A stretch of 18,622 bases of DNA from Cladosporium sp. IMV 00045 (lineage: Eukaryota > Ascomycota > Dothideomycetes > Cladosporiales > Cladosporiaceae), in contig MSJI02000249.1 of the NCBI GenBank assembly GCA_001931905.2, positions 1-18,622 on the forward strand, in the 5' to 3' direction. Shown here piece after piece: positions 1-9,776 of this stretch. Below the pieces are notes generated by a model. The model saw nothing but the letters and a program-made list of their open reading frames with translations, had not been told where the DNA came from and did no database searches. Position numbers and translations under genes: made by a program. Positions within the stretch are counted from its first letter, which is position 1, and each line of letters begins with the position of its first letter.

Positions 1-321
1 CGTGGTGTTTTGGCTCTGGACTCTGCTGCATGTCGTACACAGGAGAAGCTTGATATCTTCGCTATAACATATGCTAGAGTCGTGAATCATCCGCACAGGT
101 GTGCATGGGATGTGTTTTTGGTAGAAAGTCAGGTTGCAAAGTTTACTAGTGGAATGCAGCAGATCGTTGAGAGCGTATGTGGCAGCCAAGCTTTCCGACT
201 CCATACTTACCAATCCACCCCGAATCTGAACGGCGGAATATTGTTATTAGATTTTAATCTTGGATGCCTGCATATTTCCCATAAACTTGCGAATTTCCTA
301 ATCCCTGTCAGTGGGAGCCAA
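1..321. other. Flanking sequence without a supported gene
   Basis: This stretch has balanced composition with normal CpA and TpG content, unlike the RIP-altered DNA that begins near 360. The only long open frame on the plus strand (10-366) starts at a TTG, runs into the repeat, and shows no recognisable domain or biased composition, so I do not call it a gene. It could be the edge of a gene or an older transposon lying to the left of the window. Confidence 0.5.
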
Positions 322-390
322 GGTTACACCAGCGAAAACCCTAACCCTAAAGGCTCGCTAGTGTAACCGGGTTATATAGCTGGTGTAACC
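322..390. repeat. Nested inverted/direct repeat around telomere-like units
   Basis: A 12-bp arm (ggttacaccagc, 322-333) is perfectly inverted at 379-390 (gctggtgtaacc). A third copy at 355-368 pairs with 322-335 as a 14-bp inverted repeat with one mismatch, a C-to-T type change. The inner loop contains two telomere-like CCCTAA units (338-350). It lies just outside the chromovirus and at the start of CpA-depleted DNA. It could be the terminus of another transposon or an old insertion scar; TGTAACC and GGTTACA are also common LTR end sequences. Confidence 0.6.
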
Positions 391-415
391 AGGATATACC
401 GGCTAAGGGACAGTT

Positions 416-556
416 AGACGATACTACGCCTTAGGAGAATAGCCTTAGCACTCCGCACCCTTTTAAGCGGACTTAGATAGAGAAGACCTTCTATCCTATA
501 TCGAACTTATTAAATACCACATTAAGCTTCCGTATACACGTCGCTCACCTATAATA
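416..556 (+). repeat. 5' terminal direct repeat (LTR or its conserved part)
   Basis: This 141-bp block is repeated at 7179-7319 without gaps and with 12 differences, all transitions (C/T or G/A). Its position on either side of gag-pol marks it as an LTR. It lacks the usual TG...CA ends, so either RIP has changed them or the true LTR boundary lies slightly elsewhere; the sequences outside the block do not align. Confidence 0.75.
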
Positions 557-709
557 TTAAGTTCGATCGAATATATAAATGCTCTAGCTTCTAGTAGTAT
601 TACGCTAGACTCTAGAGCGACCTAATTAGAGTCTAGGAGCTCTAAGCGAGACGTAGCAAACGTCGACATGCGACGAATCCTTAAAGAGATATATATACGT
701 TAATAATAG

Positions 710-1745
710 ATGGAGAACGAGTTAGTAAGTACGCGTACTACTCTTAATAAGGCGGAATCCGGACGATACGTAGCGGCGCCCGATACTAACGCCCCTAGTA
801 AACCGTCTATAAGCGAGCTAGTAAAGACCCTAATAGAGACGCTTTCTATAAGATTACTAATAGAATCCGGAGAAGAAGTATTAGGGCCCTACGAGTAGAA
901 GCTACCTACGTAGGATAGATAAATAGAAACTTTCCGAGACTACCTCCTAAGGCTCCGAAGCTTATACCGAGTACGCTCTGCGATAAAACTAACGCTTCCT
1001 ATTAAGTACTACTAGGACATCGTTTATAGCACTCTGCTAATACGAGAGCGGTCCCGTATAAGACACTTCTAGGAGAAAAGAAGCGCTACCTATAGTAAGG
1101 ACCTCGAAGCTTTCTTCGCGCAACTCGAAGATATCTTTATAGATAGTAACGAGTAGGCGAAAGCTCTAGAGAGACTTACTTATTTATAGTACGCTGCCAG
1201 TTAGCTATAGCACGAATACTAACTAGAATTCGATAGACTTCTACTAAGCGCTAGCGGAGAGAGCTAGAATTACGCTACGAAGATTAGCTACCTTAAGAAT
1301 ACGTTCTCGAACGCTATAAAGATCTATATAGCAGCTATACTAAAGACGATAGACTACTATATATTCTCCGAAGAGGTAGAATAGATTATAATAAACCTCG
1401 AGACGACTAATTAGTTTAAGGCTGCCTATAAGAGATAGCTAAGAGAAAAGAGTAAAGACTCTAAAAGAACTATAATAGTAACTATACATTCCTATTATAG
1501 CACTATAACGACTAGGTTAGATACCGATAGGGATACAATTATAGCCCCGACGCATATAGGCATAAACTACTAAAAAGGCCGAAGAAGCTATTAGAAAACA
1601 AATAGGAAACGAAGAGCTAAATAGGTAGACGCGATAGAAAGAGATAGACATCGAAAAGAAAGTCTCTACTTCTACTATAAAGGGTCTAGATACTATATCC
1701 GCGACTACCTCTACGCGCCTATAGTATAAAGCACTAGAATTAACG
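710..1745 (+). pseudogene. Dead gag (capsid/nucleocapsid) of the chromovirus
   Basis: The frame starting at ATG 710 is open for 62 codons and then continues, with many TAG/TAA stops, to about 1745. The part around 1100-1420 resembles the fungal gag/retrotransposon capsid domain, with an acidic-hydrophobic stretch of the DLEAFFAQLEDIF type. At 1667-1708 there is a ghost of a CCHC zinc knuckle: spacing x2-x4-x4 is perfect, but all four ligand positions are Tyr codons (TAC/TAT), as expected if TGC/TGT and CAC/CAT were hit by RIP. The end of gag and the mode of gag-pol expression cannot be read from this copy. It is in a different frame from pol, so a frameshift between them in the ancestor is possible. 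Confidence 0.75.
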
Positions 1746-1749
1746 TAGT

Positions 1750-4700
1750 AAAGACGAAGCCTCTACTTAAGAGCGATAACGACAACTTAGAGTCTATAGC
1801 TTCTAGCTTAGGAAAAGAGTAACTCTCTTTTAAAGTCGAGAGTAGAAAGCATAAGAAGTATTAGTAAAAGATTAGGATAAAGTTAGTAGAGTTATAAATA
1901 GAAACCTAGTATATATAGACGTAACTATTTAAAATAACTTTAGAACTTTAGCTCTTATCGATAAAGGATATTAATACTACGCTATAATTAATAGAGACTT
2001 CGTAGAAAGTCTCGGACTAAGCTTTATTAGCCTCGAAACTAGAGAGGTAAAAAGAGCATCCTCGGCTATATAAGGCTCGAGTATTATAAAAGTAGTTGCT
2101 TTTAATATGGAAATCAAAGGATTCTAATAGAAAGTCTACGTATACGTTATACCCGACTTAGCCTTCCTACTAATCCTAGGTAACCTCTAGAAAGCGCATA
2201 ATAAAGTTAGGACTGTACTAGAAAAGCAGTAGTTCTACTATAGAAGAGTAGAGCGATAAGTACTAGAAAGGCGAAACTACTTTAGTAAGAAAGACTATAA
2301 AAGCTTTATAATAGTAATAGCGTTAATATCGATAGATGTCGCGAAAGCTCTAAAGTCGAGAGAGTACCTAATAATAGAGGAGCTTAAAAAGAAGCTACTT
2401 CTAGAGATTTAGGATATAGCTCTATTATTTAACCTATAGGAGGCTAAGAAGCTAGCACTATATAGAGGGGCAGAGATAGACTATAGAGTCAAACTTCGCT
2501 TATAACTAGATAGATCCCTACTATTTTTACTCTAAAGCCCTTTATATAGCATATTAAAAGAGGAACTACTAGTCCTTAGGAAAATACTAGATGACCTAGG
2601 ATTAAAGAAGTTTATTAAGCTCTCTACGTTAGAAGCTATAGCACCTATCTTTTTTATTTAGAAACCTAGTAGAAGACTCTAGTTCTACTACGACTACTAT
2701 GCTTTAAACGCGATTATAAAGTAGGATCGGTACCTACTACTACTTATACTAGAAACCTTACAAAATCTTATAGGAGCCTACTAGCTTACTAAAGTAGACG
2801 TAGTATCCGCATTCTACTAGATTCGAATAGCTATAGGCTATAAACATAAGACTACCTTTCAGACGAGGTTTAGATCTTTCGAATAGCTTATATATCTATT
2901 TAGTCTATCTAGGGCCCTAGCGACTTTCTAATAGTATATTAATACTCTACTATAGGAATACTTAGACGATTTCGTCTTAGCCTATATAGATAACGTTATT
3001 ATTTACTTAAATAGCTTAAAAGAGGATTACTTCTATAAAGTAAGAACTGCACTCTATAAGCTTTAGGATAGAAGCCTATTCTTAGATCCTAAGAAGAGCG
3101 AGTTTGCCTAGAAGGAAATTAAGTATCTAGAGTTTATAGTATATACTAATAGAAAAGGAGTAGGTCCTAACTCAGAGAAAGTAGAAGTAGTATAGAATTA
3201 GAAGGCTCCCTAGACGTAGAAAGAAGTGAGACAATTCCTTAGGTTCGCTAATTACTACTAGATGTTTATCCTATACTACTCGAAAACTACTGCCTCTTTA
3301 ATAGCGCTTACTAGTAAGAGAGTAACGTTTTCCTAGGGAAAACTAGAGGACGAAGCATTTAAAAACCTGCGAGATAAATTCTACTAGGCTCTAGTCCTTT
3401 TAGAGTAGGATCTAATACTTCCTACTTTCCTCGAGACCGACTATAGTAGGTTTGCTCTAGGAGGCGCTTTTATATAAGAAAAGAATAGAGTCTAGCGCCT
3501 TATAGGCTTCTTCGCGTAGAAATTAAATAAAGCTGAGATTAACTACGATATCCACGATAAAGAAATGCTAGCAATTATCTACTACTTAAAGTTCTAAGCT
3601 TCTAAACTTAAAGCGTATAGTCTCTTTATAATTTAGATAAACCATAAAAACCTTAAGTATTTTATAGTTAAATAGCAACTCTTAGAGAGACAAATCTAGT
3701 AGTATAAGGTCTTAATAAAATTTTAGTTCTCCTTAGTATATCGACTAGAAGCCGAAGCGGTAATACTAGATATACTATCTAGGAGAGAGTAGGACACACT
3801 TAGAGGTAACAATAAGTTGTTACAGTTTAGGAGATTCCTACTACTAGAGTCTATACTAGATTAGCTAGACTCCTAGAGTAAGAAGAAAGTAGTAGTAGCT
3901 ACTACGTTAGTAGAACTATTAGCTACCTAGCTTAACTATAGGCCCGACTAATAATAAATAGACTTACGTAGCCCTTTTTAGGATAACAAACTAAACGAGC
4001 TATAGTTAGATACTATACTAATAGATGAGACTTATTAAGCCGTATACTAAGTAGTAAAAGCTAGTTCCTACTCATTTCTAAGCGCGGTAAGAGTAAAAGT
4101 ATAAATAGGCAACTATAGCGTAGACTAGAATAGGAACCTATAGCACTATAGGAAACTTTAGGTGCTAGGAGCCTCTAATATCTTAGAGACTAACTATAAT
4201 AGTATAGAAGACGAGACTAGATAGAAGGATATACTATAGACGAAAATTATCTAGTCTGTTTATAATTCCCTAGTCTATAGTTATCTAGGACGAGACTCTA
4301 CTACTACTATCGTAGCTTGCGACTTCTACTAGCTATTATAGTTAAGGCACATATAGCAGTTCCTAAGAAACTATAATTACTATAGCAGAAATAAAGTCTA
4401 GAGAGAATATAAATATAGACTCTTAAAGCCTTTACTAGTCTCTAATTAATTCTTTTAGGAGATATCTATAGATTTTATAACTAATCTCCTAGATTCTAAA
4501 GGCAACCGCTATCTCTAGGTTATTAAAGATAGGCTAAGTAAATAGGTCGTTCTAGAACCGATACCTAGTATAAAAGCCGAGGAGTACGCCGAAAAGTTTA
4601 TAGAATGCTAAGCGAAAAACCATAGAATGCCCTATACTATTATAAGCGATAGGGGAATAAACTAGACGAGTACTTTCTAGAAGGAGTTCTATAGACTAAT

Positions 4701-5589
4701 AGGCGTAGAATAGAGACTTAGCTCCGAATACTATCTATAAATAGATAGAAGACCTAAGAGAATTAACTAGGAGGTCTAGGTATACCTAAAGAACTATATT
4801 AACTAAGAGTAGTCTAACTAGAAAAAATAGCTTCCTATAGCATAACTAGCGTTAAACAAACGTTATTACTTAGGCTTAGGAATAAGCCTATTCTTCGTAA
4901 CCTATAGATTCGAAGTACTATTACCTATAAGCTTAAAACTAGAGCCTATAGAAAATAGGAAGCTAGCTACTACTACGCGAGCGAAGCTATTCGTAGAAAG
5001 GATAAAAAAGGTCTCCGACCTTTGCGAAGCTAGTATAGTAGTAATAGCTTAAGAATAAGAGGAAAGCGTAAATAAGAACCGGACCCTAGTACTAATCTAC
5101 TAGAAAGGTAATAAAGTTTAGCTAGATTTAAGAAACTATAAGACTAACTACTCTAAAAAGAGTCTTAACGCTAGATATGCTAAGTATATAGTATCTAACG
5201 TTTTATCCCTAGTCTCTATTAGATTATCTAGGATACTAAGTAATATTCACCTAGTTTTCCATACTAACTTTCTCTAGCTAGCAAGTAAGGATAGGCTACT
5301 AAGATAAGAGTCTAATAATAGTTACTTAGAGCTCTTACTAATAGACTCGTATAAAGAGCACTACGTCGAAGAGATCCTATACGCGAGGTCTAGGAGAAAG
5401 AAAAAACGAAAAAGAGAAGTCCTAGTAAAATAGACTAGCTACTATAAGCTAACGTAGGAACCCTTAGAGAACCTAGTAGATAATAGAGCTATAGACGAGT
5501 TTAAGACTAGATATAGCGACGCCCGCTACTACGACAAGCTAAGAGAAGTATAGGATAAGAGGAAAAGCGTAAAAGAAAAGATAGGTTAA
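1750..5589 (+). pseudogene. Dead pol: protease, RT, RNase H, integrase, chromodomain
   Basis: All domains lie in frame 1 with in-frame TAG/TAA stops throughout. The aspartic protease is near 1900-2200, with a LID-type active site at 1957-1965. Reverse transcriptase covers about 2630-3130, including DYYALNAII near 2692. Its catalytic YxDD box at 2983-2994 now reads Y-I-D-N, a G-to-A loss of the second Asp. RNase H follows at about 3400-3800, with an ETD-like motif. The integrase core begins with an IDFI motif (Asp codon 4471) and has the second Asp in ISDRG (4648). The expected catalytic Glu codon at 4756 is AAG (Lys). A chromodomain sits at about 5356-5530 (HYVEEIL ... EPLENL), with both conserved Trp codons turned to TAG. 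The chromodomain normally steers integration to heterochromatin. The domain set makes the family assignment secure; the start is approximate. Confidence 0.9.
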
Positions 5590-7178
5590 TAGTAGGATGC
5601 TTTAGAATCAGGCGTTATAGAATATAGAGGAAGTATTAGGATAATTAAAGCATAGGAAGAACATTTTCATTTTAAAAATAGTAGCCCCTACTACAAAAAC
5701 ACTAGATACCGCACCCCGGATACTAGATACTAAAAGACTTTAAAAACTAATTATAACGATAGCTACCTAGAATAAACGCTAGTAGAATAGGACCTAGACT
5801 ATATAATACTATTAGCGACTAAAACAATATAGAGATAAGGATATACTTATAGCTAGTCCTACTAAGCGATAATATTAACTACCGAAGTAGTTACTTCGCT
5901 AGCGATACTCTTAAGAAGCTAGTTAGCAATAGAAAATAAGTAGAGAACAACGGAATTTAATCTTACTTAGATAACAAACTAGAAGCCTATAGTAGCTTTA
6001 AGGCCTTATAAGCCTTAAAAACCTTCTTTAGGTCTATATAAGCGTTAGCGCTATAAAATGCATATTAGCTAACGAAAAATAAATAGAACTAGAGCGAGAG
6101 TCTTATATAGTAGCGTTAGTAGCGCGGGTCTATATAGCGTAGGCAATATAAGCTATTTAAGGACTAAAAGGAATAGTTAGTAATGCTTTTCGAATAGAGT
6201 CCGAAGGAAACTTATAGGTTCTCGCAATTCTTACGAGTAGTAGTATATGCCTAGTAAGCAGAAAAGTAGGAGGACTATAAAAATATTAGCACTCTAAAAG
6301 AAAAGATCTGGGAAACACTTATAGCCTAGTTCTAGTAATTAATGCTAGAGACAGTATAACCGACATAGTAGATAAGCTATCTCCTATTAGTACTCTTCGG
6401 AACCCGCTAGATGCTTCCTATAGAATAAAGAAAGAGATACTTATATCGGCTATAATGATATTACTATTACTATTACTAATGCTATTACTACTGCTATTAG
6501 TTATAAGAGGGAAGAAGAGAAAGAGAAAAAAGAACATAGAAGAAGGCTTTTACCTACTAGCAACCTACTAATAAATAATAAATAGTAAATAATAGTAAGC
6601 TACTATTACGAGCCTATTATTTACGACAATAAAGAACCGGATCACGAGCCTACTAAAGCGGGAGTAGCACGCCGGAAGTAAACGACAATAGCAACTAAAG
6701 CTCGTTAGAACGAGTAATAATAGTAGCTTGTAATAGGAGTATAAGATAGCTTCGAGATGAGAACGAGGCAGATTCCGCGCGTTTAGAAGTAGAACCTATC
6801 CTATAAGAACGAGTTGCTAGCTTAGTACCGTTATTACACGAACGCCGGAAGTATATAAATAGTAGTAAGACCGCTATAGTTAAAAGAAAGGGAAACAATC
6901 GAATCTACTCTAGTCTCGATACCGAAGAAGGGGAAGAAGTCCTCTAATACTAAGGAGGACCTCCGCCTCTTAACGCAGAAATAGTAGTATCCGCGAGTTT
7001 TCGCTTAGAAACACTAAAAAAAAAAAAAAAAAAAAGACTAAGAGTCTTACTAGCGAGACGGAGACAGATGAGGGCGGCCCCTAAAGAATTTATACCGGAC
7101 CCTATCGATAAATAGCGTGAACACAGATAAAGAGGAGGTAGGAAGTAATATAAAAGATAAGCTTTAGGAGGTAAGCGC
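5590..7178 (+). other. Unexplained 3' region between pol and 3' repeat
   Basis: These 1.6 kb are as RIP-altered as pol but carry no domain I can recognise in any frame. Contents seen: a short trinucleotide-like ATT/ACT stretch near 6464-6503, an A20 run (7016-7035), and purine-rich blocks near 7128-7146 and 7167-7172 that may be the polypurine tract priming plus-strand DNA. The region may once have held an extra open frame or a long 3' untranslated region. A minus-strand open frame at 6695-6898 looks like chance. Confidence 0.5.
7016..7035 (+). repeat. A20 homopolymer
   Basis: Twenty consecutive A residues lie 143 bp before the 3' terminal repeat. It could be an old poly(A) tail of a nested retroposed insertion or simple slippage. 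No target-site duplication around it was identified. Confidence 0.9.
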
Positions 7179-7319
7179 AGACGATACTACGCCTTAGGAG
7201 AATAGCTTTAGCACTCTACACTCTTTTAAGCGGACTTAGATAGAGAAGACCTTCCGTCCTATATCGAACTTATTAAATACTATATTAAGCTTCTATGTAT
7301 ACGTCGCTCACCTATAATA
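7179..7319 (+). repeat. 3' terminal direct repeat (LTR or its conserved part)
   Basis: Gap-free partner of 416-556, with 129 of 141 positions identical by hand alignment. The 12 differences are all transitions and fall in both directions between the copies, so each copy was mutated independently after insertion. A purine-rich stretch ending in aggaggtaag directly precedes it, consistent with a polypurine tract. Confidence 0.75.
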
Positions 7320-7990
7320 ATAGCTACGCTTTTCCTTACTAACTTATAGGTAATACTTACGTATATAATAATCGATTTATTCTAGTATAATAGTAAAAGT
7401 ATATAGCTTATATATAATAATCTTATTTTATTACTTATATTAAAAAATGCTATTAAAGTTACTTCTAGTACTACCTATCTTTACTCTAGATTTCTTATAT
7501 TAACTTCTAATACTATAAAAAAAATAATCTATATAAATACTAACGCTTTCTTAAAGTCGATAAGCGATATATATATATTTATATACTATATTAGAATTAT
7601 TCTTTAGCTTTTCTTTACTAAAAAAGAATCTTACTTTCTTCTTCTATTAACGCTAATATTATATTTACGACGCTAGCGTATTCTACTATATAACTCTACG
7701 TTGCAATACTCTAACTCTTTATAAGACTTTATATATATAATACTAAGAAAACGCTATTTATTATATCTAAAAGTATTACTAGTATTACGATATAAGAATA
7801 TATCTTCTATGTTTATCTCGTGATTTTACGATATTAGATATTTAAAGAAACTACTATCGAAGTTTCAAATAAACTACTATCTCGATAAGCTAGACCCACC
7901 TCAAATTTCGCCTACGTTTCAAAAAAGCCACGGTGATTTCTTCGTAGAATGAGAGTCATAATTATCCTATAGCCTTCTAGGCCTTATATT
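7320..7990 (-). other. AT-rich RIP-altered remnant, possibly a LINE reverse transcriptase
   Basis: The stretch has very high TpA and very low CpA/TpG, with no open frame. On the minus strand, one stop-interrupted frame contains the hexapeptide I-D-F-K-K-A (codons at 7544-7561), which resembles the first catalytic-Asp motif of non-LTR (LINE) reverse transcriptases, where a DFxKAFD box is usual. No second motif was found, so this is weak. From about 7860 the DNA grades into ordinary composition before the ADAM gene. Alternatively it is more of the neighbouring retroelement family or an unrelated repeat. Confidence 0.3.
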
Positions 7991-8027
7991 AGTTAGGCAT
8001 TGCTTCATTTCTTTCGGGACATTATAG

Positions 8028-9776
8028 TTAGGCGTTAGCTAGTAACTTCGCACTGTGACCTCTACTAGCTTTCCTATAGCACGATCTCCAGAAGCATGAA
8101 TATATAGAGCCTAAGACGATAGCGAATCCCAGTGAAGATGGCACGGCGATTGCAACCACCTTATGGCTTTCGAGCCAAGTAGCATCCTTGTGTATAGCAC
8201 CTGCAGGCCGAAGGCAGCCTGTCCCGACAATCTTGCGACCGATCGCACTGCATACGTTGCCAACCGAGCAAGGCGAGAAGCTCTGGATACCCTGCTTACT
8301 AGACGGATTCATTACGTGAGCTTCGTTAGAAGCGCAAGCGCTGGTACTCGCTGGACAGCATCGTTGCGAAGCTCTTGCAGAGGAGAAGGAACTGCAGGTC
8401 TGGCTGGTACAGTCGTGTACGGCACCGAAGGTGTGAGCTGTTTCATGCGCGAAGACTTGCCACTCGCTGCTCCCCGCTGCCCTAACGACGAGGTTCGCGC
8501 CTGAGACTGTCTCTTCCTTGATGCCGTCGTTGAGCTCTGCATCTTCCGCAACGGTCGAGTTGGAATCAGCGTTGTCATTCACGCAAGCTTGTCCGAGCCA
8601 GGAGACGCCGACTGTAGAGCCGGTTTTGCAAGACGTGAGTAGTGTCCAATGACTATTGATATCTCGTTGGTTGATGCGCCATGCGGTGAAGGATCTCAAA
8701 CGATGATTGGCGTCGAGATTGCTGCTACAGTCACGATTCCATGGCGTCTCTTGAGATGTTGATTCTGGGCAAGTTGAATTCGAAATAGTCAGATTTGCCA
8801 GAGAAAAAGCGATGTTGAACGTATCTTCCCAAAGCCCGGACGCAGTGTTCAACATCTGAAGGATATTTTCCTTCGCGCTTTCTATCGAGTCAAAGGCGCG
8901 GGTATAAGTACAATCAGTTGCTATACCGACACTTGCGACCATCCGCTGTGCCGGACAACCAGATTTCGATCCAATGGTGTTGATGAAAGCAGCGCCGACA
9001 ATTCCTCCACTAGCCTGACGACTGAACAGACGCCTGCTCATTTGGAAATCATTCTGGGAAGCCCGTGGTTCGATGAGCCTGCTTAAGTTGCTTGTCGACC
9101 CGCCATACACAGGGTGCCAGACGCCAGTGTTGAAGCTCAATGCGTCAACGGAGCATCTCAACGTCTCCATGTCGTCCAAGCCGCGCTCGAATTCCCGCTG
9201 TGTGACTTCTTCCGGGAAAGGTAATGCGTCCGAATGCCGCCATGCGACCATATCCTCCTGGCCCGAAACATGCACATGTACATGCGGATCGAGTGGGTGT
9301 TTGGTCCGTACATAGTTCGAGATCAGTTGGATACTGTAGTGATCTCCATCAAGAGTGAGCGAGCCTTCGAATAATGGACTTGTCCCAGGCTGCATCATAA
9401 GCACTCGTGCCCAACCAGCTAGATCCCAGTGGTCTCCCCGTCCATCACTCCTGACAAAGGCTGTACCCTTGAACACCTTACGCTGCGCCCTTTGTAATTC
9501 GCTGAAATGGCTTGTTTTTCCATCATGATCTAAGTGCCTGACATTTGTTCTGGGGTTGAGTATGTCATGATTCGGTTCCAGATCGAGCTTGACGTGCAAG
9601 TTAGCTATACTGAAGGTGATACTAAATCTTGACGTCGCGGCCACGAGATGCTCAGTGTTCAAGATAGTCGGATCTTTAACGACTGTTACGGCAGAAAGCG
9701 GGTTGCGTAGCACACTGCTTGCTTCAATCACGGAGAACAATACAGCAGCAGCAAATGAATAGATGAAAGCCCGCAT
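8028..9776 (-). CDS. ADAM-family (M12B, reprolysin-like) membrane metalloprotease lacking a disintegrin domain
   Basis: A single open exon from ATG gives 582 aa. Residues 1-19 form a signal peptide. A prodomain follows to about 250, with a Cys-switch-like RCSVDALSFN (Cys208) and a possible dibasic processing site at Arg248-Arg249. The catalytic domain (about 255-520) carries the zinc site HETAHTFGAVHD at 444-455 (His444, Glu445, His448, His454) and the Met-turn methionine at 489. A hydrophobic helix at 539-562 is the transmembrane anchor, followed by a basic cytoplasmic tail of about 20 residues. Fungal ADAMs normally have a Cys-rich disintegrin domain between catalytic domain and membrane helix. 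Here only about 18 residues separate them, so it is absent. The likely role is shedding or processing of cell-surface or secreted proteins. The last codons lie in DNA with some RIP-like TA content next to the repeat, so the tail may be altered. All catalytic residues are present. An inhibitor or substrate cannot be inferred. Confidence 0.88.
   Translation of the reverse strand: MRAFIYSFAAAVLFSVIEASSVLRNPLSAVTVVKDPTILNTEHLVAATSRFSITFSIANLHVKLDLEPNHDILNPRTNVRHLDHDGKTSHFSELQRAQRKVFKGTAFVRSDGRGDHWDLAGWARVLMMQPGTSPLFEGSLTLDGDHYSIQLISNYVRTKHPLDPHVHVHVSGQEDMVAWRHSDALPFPEEVTQREFERGLDDMETLRCSVDALSFNTGVWHPVYGGSTSNLSRLIEPRASQNDFQMSRRLFSRQASGGIVGAAFINTIGSKSGCPAQRMVASVGIATDCTYTRAFDSIESAKENILQMLNTASGLWEDTFNIAFSLANLTISNSTCPESTSQETPWNRDCSSNLDANHRLRSFTAWRINQRDINSHWTLLTSCKTGSTVGVSWLGQACVNDNADSNSTVAEDAELNDGIKEETVSGANLVVRAAGSSEWQVFAHETAHTFGAVHDCTSQTCSSFSSARASQRCCPASTSACASNEAHVMNPSSKQGIQSFSPCSVGNVCSAIGRKIVGTGCLRPAGAIHKDATWLESHKVVAIAVPSSLGFAIVLGSIYSCFWRSCYRKASRGHSAKLLANA

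Larger units (their letters stand above)
416..7319 (+). mobile_element. RIP-degraded Ty3/gypsy chromovirus retrotransposon
   Basis: The element is bounded by two 141-bp direct repeats. Between them, on the plus strand, come gag, protease, reverse transcriptase, RNase H, integrase and a C-terminal chromodomain, which is the order of the chromovirus branch of Ty3/gypsy elements. Gag is in frame 2 and pol in frame 1 of the window. Both frames are littered with TAG and TAA stops where Gln or Trp codons are expected, and CpA and TpG are almost absent while TpA dominates. That is the product of RIP, a premeiotic ascomycete defence that mutates C to T in repeated DNA. The element is about 6.9 kb and certainly dead. 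I found no clear primer-binding site and no convincing target-site duplication, so the exact outer edges are uncertain. Confidence 0.9.

Noticed and set aside
10..366. 118-codon plus-strand open frame
   Set aside because: Begins at TTG, has no domain-like features, and ends inside the inverted-repeat block.
557..600. Primer-binding site after the 5' repeat, because of a gttcgatcgaa sequence
   Set aside because: Resembles a T-arm fragment but lacks a TGG-type start or a convincing match to a tRNA 3' end; RIP may have destroyed the site.
6464..6503. CRISPR-like or functional tandem array
   Set aside because: It is a short imperfect ATT/ACT simple repeat in RIP-altered DNA without spacers.
6695..6898. 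67-codon minus-strand open frame with a hydrophobic start
   Set aside because: Lies in the RIP-altered 3' region of the chromovirus; a short chance frame antisense to dead retroelement DNA.
8163..8504. Plus-strand open frame opposite the protease
   Set aside because: Antisense shadow of the well-supported metalloprotease coding region.
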